A stretch of DNA of 29,120 bases from Allomyces macrogynus ATCC 38327 (lineage: Eukaryota > Blastocladiomycota > Blastocladiomycetes > Blastocladiales > Blastocladiaceae). Under the pieces are notes generated by a model. That model saw only the letters and a list, made by a program, of their open reading frames with translations. It had not been told where the DNA came from and searched no databases. A program made the translations under genes and the position numbers. Within the stretch, counting starts at the first letter, position 1. Each line of letters starts with the position of its first letter. Positions 1 to 10,641 of the stretch are shown piece after piece. Where the stretch lies: NCBI GenBank assembly GCA_000151295.1, contig GG745329.1, positions 491,785-520,904 on the forward strand. The letters run 5' to 3'.

Positions 1-83
1 AGAGTGCGTCCACACGCTCAATCCCGCCCTGGTGCGCCAGCGACGCACTCCCTGACACGGTGGACCCGCTCTGGCTGTAACAG

Positions 84-1057
84 ACGAGGACTTGATCAAG
101 CACGCGTGGGAAGAGGATATCTGGTTCCACGTCGACAAGCTGTCGTCCGGTTCGTCGGACCCTGCTCGCGCTTCTGTCCTCCGCAATGACGCTTCTGACC
201 TCGACGCCACTCGACCACAGCGCACGTCTACCTCCGCCTGCAGCCATGCCGCGTCGTCGCCGCGCCCGCCGCTGCCGCCGCAAAACCCGGGACCCCACCG
301 ACCAAAGTTCGCAAGCCTGGCACGAAACCGGCGCCCGCACCCGCTGCCGCCCCTGTCGACAATCATCTCTACTGCACGACCTGGGACGACATTCCTGAGG
401 TGCTCCTGCAGGAAATCGCGCAGCTGACCAAGGCCAACTCGATCGAGGGCAACAAGCGCGATAACCAGACCATCATCTACACGGTATGGTACCTTGCGCG
501 TCTACCTCTCTTCTCCACCTTGCTCTTGGCTTCCTTCTCCACCTGCTCGTGGATTCGCTCTCCACGTGCTCTTGGCTTCGTTCTCCACGGGATCGCGTCG
601 CTCACGCTCTGAACCGTTGCCAACTAGCCCGCGTCGAACCTGAAAAAGACGTCCGGCATGGACACGGGCTCGGTCACGTTCCACTCGAACAAGCTCGTCA
701 AGCGCGTCTACGTCGCGACGCGCACCAACGAGATTATCAACCGGCTCAACAAGACCAAGCAGGAGCGCACGCCCGACTTGGCGCGCGAAAAGATTGAGCA
801 CGAAAAGGCGCTGCGTGCCGCCGCCAAGGAGATTGAAAAGGCCAAGGTAAGCTGTTCTTTTTTTTTCGAACGATGCGGGGTCGGTTGAGAACGATGACAG
901 ACTTACGCGTCTTGAATAGCACGCCGAGGAGGAGCGCATGCGCCAGGAATGGAAGCGGCAAAAGGAGCAGTCGAGCTACGACTCGCTCTTTGACGAGTCG
1001 GAAATGACGACCAACCACGATTTGCTCAATGAGGACGGCGAGTACGATTTCATGTAA
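84..1057 (+). CDS. CCDC25/Jlp2-family NFACT-R domain protein, 5' end missing
   Basis: Spliced exons 84-149, 221-483, 628-846 and 920-1057; the stop is TAA at 1055-1057. Exon 84 follows a CAG acceptor and starts in mid-codon, so the first exon (the usual MVFYF-type start) lies upstream of the window. The protein reads [21 protein letters not shown], then AHVYLRL across the first intron, [30 protein letters not shown], a charged helical tail, and ends in EYDFM. This is the conserved layout of CCDC25 (human) and Jlp2 (yeast): one NFACT-R (DUF814) domain followed by a coiled-coil tail. The family is related to the RNA-binding domain of NEMF/Rqc2; human CCDC25 has also been described as a DNA sensor. 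The role in fungi is poorly known. Odd point: about 45 Ala/Pro/Lys-rich residues are inserted between VYLRL and WDDIPEVL. All exon phases agree (0 or matched), which supports the splice model. Confidence 0.9.
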
Positions 1058-2120
1058 CAGGTTTGTGCGATTGATTGTGTTGTGGTTGTTATTCAAAGTG
1101 TTACTGTGTGCGATTTTGAAACGCAGCTTGTCTGAAACACCACACGCCCGAGCAACCGGTTTGGAGCCACCCCGCAACCGATCACATGCCCAAAGAACAA
1201 CAACGACCTCTGCAACCATCCAACGGGTGAACCCATTTCACTTATCAACCAGTATTTTTTGCCATCTTTGAACAAACATAAGCATGCCTCGGGACAGCTG
1301 ACGTTATGAAGTACGCTATTTCCATTATGCTAACAGACCTCCGACGCCGTTTTGAGCACGGGCAGTTGTCGCAAGGTGAGACGGTTTTGAATGGCCGATG
1401 GTTGTGGCATGTGTGTGTTTCAGCAATATCCCACGCAAAAGATATTTTCGGTGGAAACTACAATCGCGTCATAGGTCTTGGTCACCGTCGCTGCACAGAT
1501 CCTGGCCAGTCGCTCCTCGCTCTGCCTGCACATTTGCGCGCAAAGCGTGTTGGTCTTGACCTGATGTTCAAACATCTCAATGCTGGCATGGTTCTGGCAC
1601 GGTGATTCCTGACGCGTTTTGACTGGTTCTCTCCTTTCGTTGCCGGCAGAGCTGGCACGACGCACGACGGTGCAGGGTCAGCACGACCGAGACCAGCGCG
1701 ATGAGGCACGACCGGCGCGAGTATGGCGCCAACGTCGACCAATGAGGATGAGGATGAGATTGAGCTTCACTGCGGGAGGCCCAGATGCATTCATTTGCGC
1801 GTGGCAAACCAAAAACGAAAAGAACCAAAGACCAAAAAGTGTGTCGAAGGGGGGGATCCAACGAAATGGACAAAACGAACCGGAAACCAAACAAACGAAA
1901 CGAGAAAAGAGAGCTATTGCACAACCCGGCCAGGCCGAGGTGGCGGCGGCGGATGGTCATGAGCCGACGGGCGACAGGCGCGAAGACGCGCGCACCATCA
2001 ACCCGGTAGCACCACGAAACCGCCCGGCGACCACCGACGACGACGCGCGAGACGAGACGAACTTGTACTGTTGGTGGTGTTTTCCTTCAAGAGATACGAC
2101 ATCTTCCCATTTTCTTGTCT
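1058..2120. other. Intergenic region between two convergent genes
   Basis: The CCDC25-like gene (+) and the reticulon gene (-) converge here, so the stretch should hold both 3' UTRs. I see no convincing gene. One minus-strand reading at about 1420-1600 gives a short amphipathic, coiled-coil-like peptide without a recognised relative or a clear start. The part from 1780 to 2000 is purine-rich on the plus strand. Confidence 0.5.
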
Positions 2121-3244
2121 TTACTCTTCCTTCTTGGCGGCCGACCCGTCAAACTTGGCCATGATATCGGCGCGAATGCCGATCGCGCGGGACTTGATGT
2201 TTCCGAGCTGCTGGTCGACCATCTCCGACGCGATCGCGAGCTGCTTGTCGACAATCTCGCGGTTCTGGTCGTACGCGGCCGGGATCGTGAACAGCACAAT
2301 CAGCGACAGACCAATCAGCGTCTTGGCCGAGAACCACGTCGAAACCGTCCAGAGCAGGTAGAGTGCGGCCGCCGCACGCAGCGACTGGCCGAGATCCTCA
2401 GCGAGGAGCACCGACGCGGCCGACCGCGTGGCGACACCAGCCGCCGTCACGGCCATGGTCGTGGCAGTACGAGCAGCGGCCTCGTCGACCTGCAGGTGCC
2501 GCGCCTGCGCGAGGAGCGCGGCGTGCGGGTGCTCGTCCTCGAGCGCGCGCGTGTTGGCGCCGCCGAAAAAGGCCTTGGTCAGCTTCACGGCGCCAACGTA
2601 GACGAGGTTCAGGACGACGACCGTAAAGGCCAGACCGGCACCGATGCGCAGCGCATCGTCCCACGACAGGTAGGCCGACGCGATGAGCGCAGCGAGCGAC
2701 CCGCCAAGGACGGCGCCAGTCGTCGTCGGGTGCCGCCACAGGACCAGGTCCCGCCCGCGCGAGACGTACGGCGCAAACAGAGTCGTGTCCTCTGTTGGAG
2801 AGAAATGGATCGGTGCGGTGGAGCGTTTGGTAAGTGAGGTGGCGCCCAGGGAAAATAATAGAAACGGGTGGCAGAAGGACGCCAGCGCGCGGGCACGGCG
2901 CTACTTGACTCGCCTGCCACGTCAAGCGACAGAGTGCCCGCCGTGTCGCGCGCACGCGCGCCGACCAGCAGCACGCCCACCAAGCATATTGCAATGATAT
3001 CGAGAAGAAGCAGGCGGAAGAGGCGCGTGCGTGCGAGCAACGCGTCAGACCAACGACGAAACGTACCCTTGACAAACGAGAAGCCCAGCACCTCGGCAAG
3101 ACCGCGGTCGGCGGTCACGGGCGCGGCAGCGGGAGCAGCGGCAGCAGCGGGCGCCGGAGCAGCAACGGGCTCGGCAACGGCCTCCACGACGGGCTCGGCA
3201 GCGGCGGTCGGGGCAACGAAAGTCTCGGCGGCAACGTCGGTCAT
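2121..3244 (-). CDS. Reticulon-domain ER membrane-shaping protein
   Basis: Two exons on the minus strand, 3244-3067 and 2791-2121, joined by a 275-nt intron (GTACGT donor, CAACAG acceptor), give 282 residues. Residues 1-50 are Ala/Pro/Val-rich and disordered. The reticulon homology domain runs from about residue 75 (DLVLWRHPTTTG) to the end. It has a first hydrophobic hairpin at about 83-127, a hydrophilic linker, and a second hairpin containing WFSAKTLIGLSLIVLFTIP followed by the basic/acidic segment YDQNREIVDKQL. Reticulons insert as wedges into ER tubules and high-curvature sheet edges. The last four residues are KKEE, a KKxx dilysine ER-retrieval signal, in keeping with that location. The start at 3244 has a good context (A at -3). 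The gene is convergent with the CCDC25-like gene and in tandem with LIS1 upstream. Confidence 0.9.
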
Positions 3245-4877
3245 CTTGGACGTGGTGGTGGTAGCGGGGGTGGCGGGTTCGGTTGGTGGCGGCGCGACGA
3301 GCGGACCGTGAAAGAGCAGCGTGTGGTCAGGTGTGGTGCGGCGAGCTCAGCGCGGATCAGGGGCAGCGGGGCTCTGAAGAACTTGGAGAGCGAGCAAAGG
3401 TTGGCTGAGCGTTCAAGGAGAAGAAGTCGACGACGAGCGGAGTCGGCGACCCAACCGGCGTCCGGTCCTTCTTCGTTGGTGGTCAGCTTGCTTGCGCGCT
3501 GTGGCATGCTGGGCCGCTGCCCAACGCGCGATAGCGTCACGCACACGCGTTTCTTGACCACATTTTGCTCTGATTTTCGAGCAGGTTCTGGTCGAAACCA
3601 TTCGCGGTTGCCGCAGGCCCGCAAACGACAAGGCGCGACCTGAAAAGGTGCCTGCTCGAAACGGCAAGTCGTGCAGAGTCGCTGCGTGCTTTCCATGATG
3701 CCATTGCTTGCTGCCATTGCGCTCTTGACAGGATTGACAGGATTCCTTGCCTTGTCGCAACCGTTCGCGTGCTCAGCGCGAGTGCACTTCTCGCCCCACC
3801 AACTTTTGGGTCGGTTCAGTCTGGTTAGTTGTTCCTTCTTCCAACGAACGCCGTTGCTGTTCTTATGTTCGCGCGCGCGTCAATCGACTGGGCCATGATG
3901 ATAACAGTTATATCCATTCGCTGCATGCACCGCCTCGGCACCGCTGGCGCGGCCGCACAGTGGGCACGACGTTTGGTTGCCGGTTTTCGGGGCCAGACTG
4001 ACAGCTCCCGTGGCTGCACTTTGCCAGAACCGCCAGGGCAACGCCAGGATGAACCATGGGGACGAGTCCAACTGCGATCGACGCGTACTTTTGCTGGCTT
4101 TATGGCTCGCTGGAGCTGTCAATGATAGAGTTGCTGTGGAAGTTGGGCGAACCGATCTGCATCGTTATGAAGGAGCATATCGCGACGTGCTTGACTCGCT
4201 AGCAGCCAGTCGATGGTGCTGCAGACAGAACGTAGGTGACAGAGCGGACGGAAAGCGAAACGATTGTCATTCATCAAAAAAAGAACCTTGATACAGAATG
4301 TGACGCGCACGGACGGACGAGAACGAGAAACGAGAGAACCAAAAGCAAATGAGAAGCGCAACGGGGGCACGGACAACGGCGGTGGGGGGACCCTCCCAAG
4401 CAACCGGCTCTGCGCATCCAACCGCTCCCCCTCCCTGCTCGGTTCTGAGCAGCGGGCGACAGTCGGTGGTGACCAGAGAGGGCAGTCTACATCAAATGAA
4501 CCAAGTCGGAAAACACAAGAAAGCGAGCAGAAGGGGGAAAGGATAGATGGACAGAGAACCAGGCGTGGGTGGGCGGGTGGGTGAGGGGGACCAAAACGGC
4601 AACCATGCGCCAGGGGAAGCGGCAGCAGCGACGGCAGCAGCGACAAGGGTATGTAAATGGAACGGAAAGGAGGAGGAGGGCGGGAGACGACGACAACGAC
4701 GACGACAATGACGACGACGGCCAAGTGTGCGATAGGTACGAACGGGACGGACGGTGGTGCGAGAATCAGGTGGGGTGACAGCACAGCGACTTGCAGGAGG
4801 GGACAAACGACGGCGGAGACGGCGACAGCAGAAAAAAAAAAGGACCCAGGCGCGCGTTGGCACGCAAACGGCTCTCT
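3245..4877. other. Intergenic region upstream of the reticulon gene, downstream of LIS1
   Basis: The 1.6 kb between two minus-strand genes should contain the reticulon promoter (right of 3244) and the LIS1 3' UTR (left of 4878). Open frames here are Arg-rich or Pro-rich, lack conserved motifs and look like chance frames in GC-rich DNA. A short GAC-rich stretch lies at 4686-4720. No RNA gene was recognised. Confidence 0.5.
4686..4720. repeat. GAC/AAC trinucleotide-like simple repeat
   Basis: An imperfect run of gacgacgac and aacgac units in the presumed 3' UTR of LIS1. It is a short microsatellite-like tract with no visible coding role. Confidence 0.5.
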
Positions 4878-6291
4878 TTACTTGCAGTCCCAGACTTTGA
4901 CCGTCAAGTCGACCGATCCGGTCGCGACCACGGGCGAGACGTTCGACCACGCGACCGTCTGCACGAAATGACCATGCGCGTCGAGCGACTTGGCGCACCG
5001 GCCCGTCTTGAGGTCCCAGCACCGCACCGTCTTGTCGTCCGACGCCGAGAGCAGAAACTTGCCCGACGGGTGGAAGACGAGCGACCGCACCCAGTTATCG
5101 TGCCCGCGGAACGTGTGCAGGCACTGCGACGTCGCGTGGTCCCACAGCTTGATTTCCTTGTCGCGGCAACCCGTCACGACGTACTGGCCCGGCGCGTCGC
5201 CCGCACCCGTCACGGGCTTCTTGGCGCCGACGAGTTCGCGGATAAAGGGGTAGGCCGCGACAGGAACAAACGCGACGCACTCGATGACGTGCTCGTGGCC
5301 TCGCAGGTCGGCCTTGATCTCGCCCGTGCTCACTTCCCAAATCAACGCCGACTGGTCGTTGGAGCAGCTGGCCAGGTACTTGGCGTCCTCGGAAACGGCG
5401 AGTTGCCGCACCCAGTCGTCGTGGCCCGTCCACGTCTTGATGCAGTATCCGTTGGTCAGGTCCCACAGCTTGATCGACTTGTCGCGCGAGGCCGAGGCCA
5501 GAAGCTGGTTGCTCAAGAAGACGACGCTCGACACGGTGTGGTCGTGGCCAAACAGCGTCTTGGTGTTCTTGTAGTCGTTGGCCACGTCCCACAGCTTAAT
5601 GGTCAGGTCCGACGAGCACGACGCTATGTGGGCGAGAACGAGTGAGAAACAAGGTCCATCGAGAAACAGGTGCAGAGCGTGCGAGCAGCCAAACCACCGT
5701 ACCGAGCAATGCTCCTTTTGGCTCAAAGGCAATGTTGGTGACCGACTTGGTGTGGCCCTTGAGCGTCTGCTCAAACTCGCCCGACTCGTAGTCCCAGAGT
5801 TTGATGGTCGCGTCCTCGGACGCCGACGCCAGCACCGGGTAGGCCGGGTGGAAAATGACGGTCGTAATGGGCGACCGATGACCCGCGAGCTCGTGGCGTG
5901 CCGGCGCGCGCGGCAGCACGTCGGCCGACGACTTGTTGGGTCGGATCGGGCCATTGTTGACCTCGGCCTGCATTTGCGCGAGCTTCGACTCGAGATCGAG
6001 AATCTACGGCCGCGGATATGGGCAGGGAGGTCGCTGGTATGTGAGCATGGAACGACCGACCACGTCAGCGTCGAGCAAGGTTCAAAGCACCTTGCGCTGC
6101 AACCGCACGACTGAGGTCCACTTCTTTTCGAGAATGGCCGTGTACTTTTGCGGTGTGGCATCGTCGTCGGCGGCCGGCAAGTCAGCCTCGCGCGCAAACG
6201 CCGTGGCCGCGTCATTGTAGCCATTGTTGGCGAGAAAGTCGTGCACGGCACGGTTCAGTTCCTCGAGCTGCTTGGACGTCAATGCCGCCAT
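4878..6291 (-). CDS. PAC1: LIS1/PAC1, dynein regulator with LisH and seven WD40 repeats
   Basis: Three minus-strand exons, 6291-6091, 6003-5703 and 5623-4878, with introns of 87 and 79 nt, give 415 residues; human LIS1 has 410. The N-terminal LisH dimerisation motif is at about residues 7-39 (LNRAVHDFLANNGYNDAATAF). It is followed by a short coiled coil that crosses the first intron (LQRKILDLESKLAQMQAE). Seven WD40 repeats fill residues ~105-415, with GH...WD signatures such as GHRSPITTV, LWDYESGEF, GHDHTVSSV, GHDDWVRQL, RGHEHVIECV, GHDNWVRSL and VKVWDCK at the end. LIS1 binds the dynein motor ring with NudE partners and promotes its plus-end loading and activation, acting in nuclear and vesicle movement. 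The repeat separating blades five and six holds a small insertion (GAKKPVTGAGDAPG), as in human LIS1. Start at 6291: ATG with A at -3 and G at +4. Confidence 0.96.
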
Positions 6292-8071
6292 GATGGTTGA
6301 TGGTCGTGACGGTGACGGCGGTGAGGATGGAGATGGTTTGGCGGAATGCGGCGAGTCGGGGCCCCAGGCGTTGTCGATCAGCGGGAAGTGGAGCCGATGG
6401 GACCGACGACCAGCAACGGCGTCAAGGCAGCGGGCTCAACGAGCGTCACGCAAACGCGGACACGGGGTTTCTCGAGCGAGCGTCGTACGGCCGTAGGTTG
6501 AACGGGTCCACGAGCGGGCGAGCGAGAGAGCGCCGCAGGACCAGGATCAGGCTGGCTGGGTTCTTGGCTGGGTGCAGCGTGACAGCGACGCGGTGCCCAC
6601 CAATCGCACGTCAGCAGCGGCGAGCAGAAGTTGATAGAAACGGCACGACCGCTTCGAAAACGAGTAGCGGCTGTAGTGCGTGGTGGAAGAAGCGGGATGC
6701 GTGCAGACAGACACCAGGGACTGCGTGCGGCGGCTGTTGGCGGCAGCGGCGCCCAAGTCGAGATGCGATGGCGTATGGGCGTCACGGGAAAGAGCCCCAG
6801 AGCACCGTCGTCGGGTGGACAGGCGAATGCGCCAAGTCGCAGTGTCGTCCGAGGGCAGTTGGCTCGGGGAACGAGGGTTCAGCGCGCGGCTGCAGCGAAG
6901 CCAAGTCGCGGTCGTTGGTGGCGGTCAGGTCGGCGGGGCCAGCGATGGACCGGATAGCGGCACGCGGGTGCAGCAGCTGTGCGACCACGGGTAGGCCCAA
7001 GAGCGTCCAAGTTCACGAGTGCGATTGAGCGTGCTCCAGTGCGGACGGACGACCAGGCCGCGTCGTCGTCGTGTTCTTGCTTGTGGTCGAGCAGGCCGAG
7101 CGAGCGTGGTGCGCGTGAGCCGCGCGGTTCGCCAGAGCCAGCCAGCCAGTCCCTGCAAAACCAAAGCAGTGGCGGCAGCAGCAACAGATGTGACGGGTTC
7201 TTCACGTGTGGTGCGTCGTCAGGCTCTGATGTTTGCTGTGCAAATCCCTGCCCAAACGTTCAAATGTCGCTCTTTCGCCAGTTTCGGAAAGGTGATTAAG
7301 GTCCAGCTGTCGCCCAACTTCATTTTCTAGTGCACGTGCGCTGGACCCATTGTCGCGTGCCAAAGCAAGCGCGCACGCGTGGGCCGGTGTTGCTCATCGT
7401 GCCAAATCTCACAGGCGCGTCCACCTCCACCACCGACACCACCGCGCGCTTCCTTTCTCTCGCTCTTCGTCCTCGCCGACGGCCTCTTTTCACTTGTCCT
7501 CGCCCTTGACTGCCGGTCCTCCTCCTCCTCGCTCGACACCGACGCTCCACTCGCTCGTCGTTTGCGCGCCACCGGAAAACTTTGCCGAATACTGGTACGC
7601 GCCAGTCTGTCATTTCTGTCATCACCCGGAGCGCCGCCGGCTGCCGTGCGCAGGCCGAGGGGGCGCCGCCGCCGCGCAACCGCCGCCAACTGGCCCGTCG
7701 AGACGGCCACCCAGCCGACGCGCTGGTTTCTTTGAGTCGAAAACAAGCTCGATCGTATCGTGGCGGGGCCGACAACAACGACGATGGGTCCCAAGGCGGG
7801 TCGCGTGCACGTTTTTTGGAGAACCAGACGGCGGACCCGCATCGCTCCCTCTCCCGGAGTCCTTTCTCTTTTGCTCTTGCTCCACCTCCCTCCCGCTTCC
7901 CTTCTTGCTCGCCGAGGACAACTGCCAGCGATCTGTGAAAAGCACGGCGCACCGATCCGACCCACCGACCCGAGATTTGTACTTGGGGCGAGCTGAGATC
8001 ACGAATCCATACACCCAACCAACCGCTCCCGTTGCTGCTGAACAATTGCCCGCCGCGCGCCGTTATCGCTC
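6292..8071. other. Divergent promoter region between LIS1 and transketolase
   Basis: LIS1 (-) and transketolase (+) are transcribed away from each other, so this 1.8 kb should carry both promoters and 5' UTRs. Open frames on both strands are Arg/Ala/Ser-rich with no conserved motif. The right third (7400-8050) is pyrimidine-rich on the plus strand, as often seen upstream of strongly expressed fungal genes. No specific factor site can be named with confidence. Confidence 0.5.
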
Positions 8072-10641
8072 ATGTCGGCCCCAGCCCCCTCGTCCGACCC
8101 CACACCCGAGCCGGCGGCCGCCACCATGTCGCTGACGCGGCAGCGCCCGCGCTCCTTCATTGCCCGTGCCTTTTCTTACTTCAAATCGCACTCGGGTCTC
8201 CCGCGCCGCGCTTCCACCTCACAGCTCTCTCGCTCGTCGTCGACCGCTGCCTCTACTTGCTCGTCCAACATGTCCGCCACGACCTTCGACGCTACCGACG
8301 CCCTCGCCATCAACACCATCCGGTGCTTGGCCGCCGACATGGTCCAGAAGGCCAATTCGGGCCACCCTGGCGCGCCCATGGGCTGCGCGCCCATGGCGCA
8401 CACGCTCTTCTCGCGCTTCATTCGCTGCAACCCGCGCAACCCGAAGTGGGTCCGTGTCGCTTTGTTTTCCGTCTTTTATTTGGGTGGACGTGGTGGAAAC
8501 CGTGGGGGATCTCCATATCTCGGCGTTGGCGAGTGTTGGTTGAGCCCGTTTCGCCTTGTGTCAAAGTTGCCGCCTTGTTTTCGCGCAGATCACTGACCTT
8601 ATCTCTGGTCCCCTTCATTTCCAGATCAACCGCGACCGCTTCGTCCTGTCGAACGGCCACGGCTGTGCGTTGCAGTATGTGATGCTGCACCTGCTCGGCT
8701 ACGACCTGTCGATGGACGACCTCAAGGCCTTCCGTCAGCTCGGCTCGAAGTACATTTCCTTGTTCTAGTCCCCCTCCGCGATTCGATCACATCACTGATC
8801 ACTTCGCGACCCGTACCATCCAGGACGCCCGGTCACCCCGAGGCTGGCCACACGCCCGGTATTGAGCTCACGACGGGCCCGCTCGGCCAGGGTATCTCGA
8901 GCGCCGTTGGTCTCGCCATTGCCGAGGCGCACATGGCCGCCACGTTCAACCGCCCCGGGTTTGAGCTGTTTGACAACTACACCTACGTCATTCTCGGCGA
9001 TGGGTGCCTGCAGGAGGGTGTTGCCTCGGAGGCCATGTCGCTCGCCGGCCATCTGCAGCTTGGCAAGCTGATTGCTCTCTACGACGACAACCACATTCAA
9101 ATTGACGGTGACACCGAGCTTGTACGCTGCTGTTAAGTCTAGTTGCTCGTTTACGTCGTTTGGACCCGCAACTTACACCGTGAAATCGCGATTAGGGCTT
9201 CACCGAGGATGTCTGCAAGCGCATGGAGTCGTACGGTTGGCACACGCTCGTCGTGTCGGACGGCGACTCGACCAACCCGATTGCGATCGCGCAGGCGGTC
9301 GAGGCGGCCAAGAAGGTCACCGACAAGCCCACGCTCATCAAGGTGCGCACGACCATCGGCTTCGGTTCGGCCAAGGCCGGTCAGGAGAAGGTGCACGGCT
9401 CGCCGCTCGGTGCCGCCGACTTGGCGCACGCCAAGAAGACGCTCGGCCTGAACCCGGACGAGACGTTCCAGGTGCCGCAGTCTGTGCGCGACCTGTTTGC
9501 CAAGATCACCGCCCGCGGTGTCGCTGCCGAGGAGGCCTGGAACACGCTCTTCAAGCAGTACCAGCAGGCGCACCCGGAGCTCGCGGCCGAGCTCGCGCGC
9601 CGCCAGAAGGGCGAGCTGCCTGCCGGGCTCAAAGAGCGCCTGCCCAAGTACACGCCCGCTGACGCGCCCGTGGCCACGCGCAAGCTGTCGGAAAACCTGC
9701 TCAACGCCGTTGCCGAGCACCTGCCGGAGCTCATGGGCGGGTCGGCTGATTTGACGGGCTCGAACCTGACGCGGTGGAAGACGGCGACCGACTTCCAGCC
9801 GCCGGCGACCAAGCTCGGTGACTACGCGGGCCGGTACCTGCGCTTTGGTGTGCGCGAGCACGGCATGGCCGCCATCTGCAACGGTCTGTCGGCCTACGGC
9901 GGGTTCATCCCGTTCTGCGCCACGTTCCTCGTGTTTGCGCAGTATGCGGCCGGCGCGACGCGTCTCTCGTCGCTCTCGCACCACCAGGTGCTCTACGTCA
10001 TGACGCACGACTCGATTGGTCTTGGCGAGGACGGCCCAACGCACCAGCCTATTGAGACGCTCGCGGTCCTCCGCGCGACCCCCAACACGCTCGTCTTCCG
10101 CCCGGCTGACGGCAACGAAGTCTCGGGCGCCTACTGGGCCGCGCTTACGGCGTCGCACACGCCCTCGGTGTTCGCGCTGTCGCGCCAGAATGTGCCGCAC
10201 CTCGAGGGGTCGTCGGCCGACGGTGTGACCCGCGGTGGGTACGTTCTCTCCGAGGCCAAGAACGCGCAGATCACGCTCGTCGGCACCGGTACCGAGCTGT
10301 CGCTCGCCGTCGATGCCGCTAAGAAGCTGCGCGAGCAGGGTATTGTCGCGCGCGTCGTCTCGCTGCCGTGCTGGCAGTTGTTTGACGCACAGCCGCGCGC
10401 CTACCAGGACGAGGTCTTCCCCGCGGGCATCCCGGTCGTCTCGGTCGAGGCCCTCGGCGTGTTTGGCTGGGAGCGGTACGCGCACGCGTCGGTTGGTCTG
10501 CACGGGTTCGGTGCCTCAGGCCCGGCGCCGCAGGTCTACAAGCAGTTTGGCATCACGGTCGAGGGGCTCGTCGAGAAGGCGCAGGCCACGCTCAAGTACT
10601 TTGCCGGCAAGCCCGTGCCCAACAAGCTCGACCGTATCTAA
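8072..10641 (+). CDS. Transketolase with possible mitochondrial presequence
   Basis: Exons 8072-8449, 8625-8749, 8824-9121 and 9196-10641 give 748 residues from the first ATG, 730 from ATG 8126 and 682 from ATG 8270; the usual length is about 680. The enzyme moves two-carbon ketol units between sugar phosphates in the non-oxidative pentose phosphate pathway, using thiamine diphosphate and a divalent metal. Seen in order: [32 protein letters not shown], the ThDP/metal motif GDGCLQEG (D227 of the long form) ending in YDDN, the catalytic Glu in VREHGM (E488), [17 protein letters not shown], and the C-terminal [17 protein letters not shown]. The second AUG opens a stretch of about 48 residues rich in Arg and Ser with no acidic residue, including [11 protein letters not shown] and GLPRRAST, typical of a mitochondrial targeting peptide. 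AUG 8270 gives a normal cytosolic start. No peroxisomal C-terminal signal (ends in LDRI). Confidence 0.96.
8114..8128 (+). promoter_or_regulatory. Near-perfect Kozak context at the second in-frame ATG of transketolase
   Basis: The sequence gcggccgccaccATG surrounds the ATG at 8126 and matches the eukaryotic consensus GCCGCCACCATG except for T at +4. The upstream in-frame ATG at 8072 has the weak context cgctcATG (C at -3), so scanning ribosomes are likely to bypass it at least in part. The site therefore probably decides the main long form of the enzyme. Initiation strength is inferred from sequence only. Confidence 0.6.

Noticed and set aside
150..220. Reading straight through the first CCDC25-like intron in the open frame
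   Set aside because: The read-through peptide breaks the conserved DKLSSAHVYLRL. Removing 150-220 (GT...CAG) restores it exactly, so this is an intron.
6297..7028. A 243-codon plus-strand frame between LIS1 and transketolase
   Set aside because: Arg/Gly/Ser-rich without motif, lying in a region that must hold the divergent promoters; typical of chance frames in GC-rich DNA.
9151..10503. A 450-codon minus-strand open frame opposite transketolase
   Set aside because: It is a shadow of GC3-rich codons of a clearly conserved enzyme; its Arg-rich product shows no motif.
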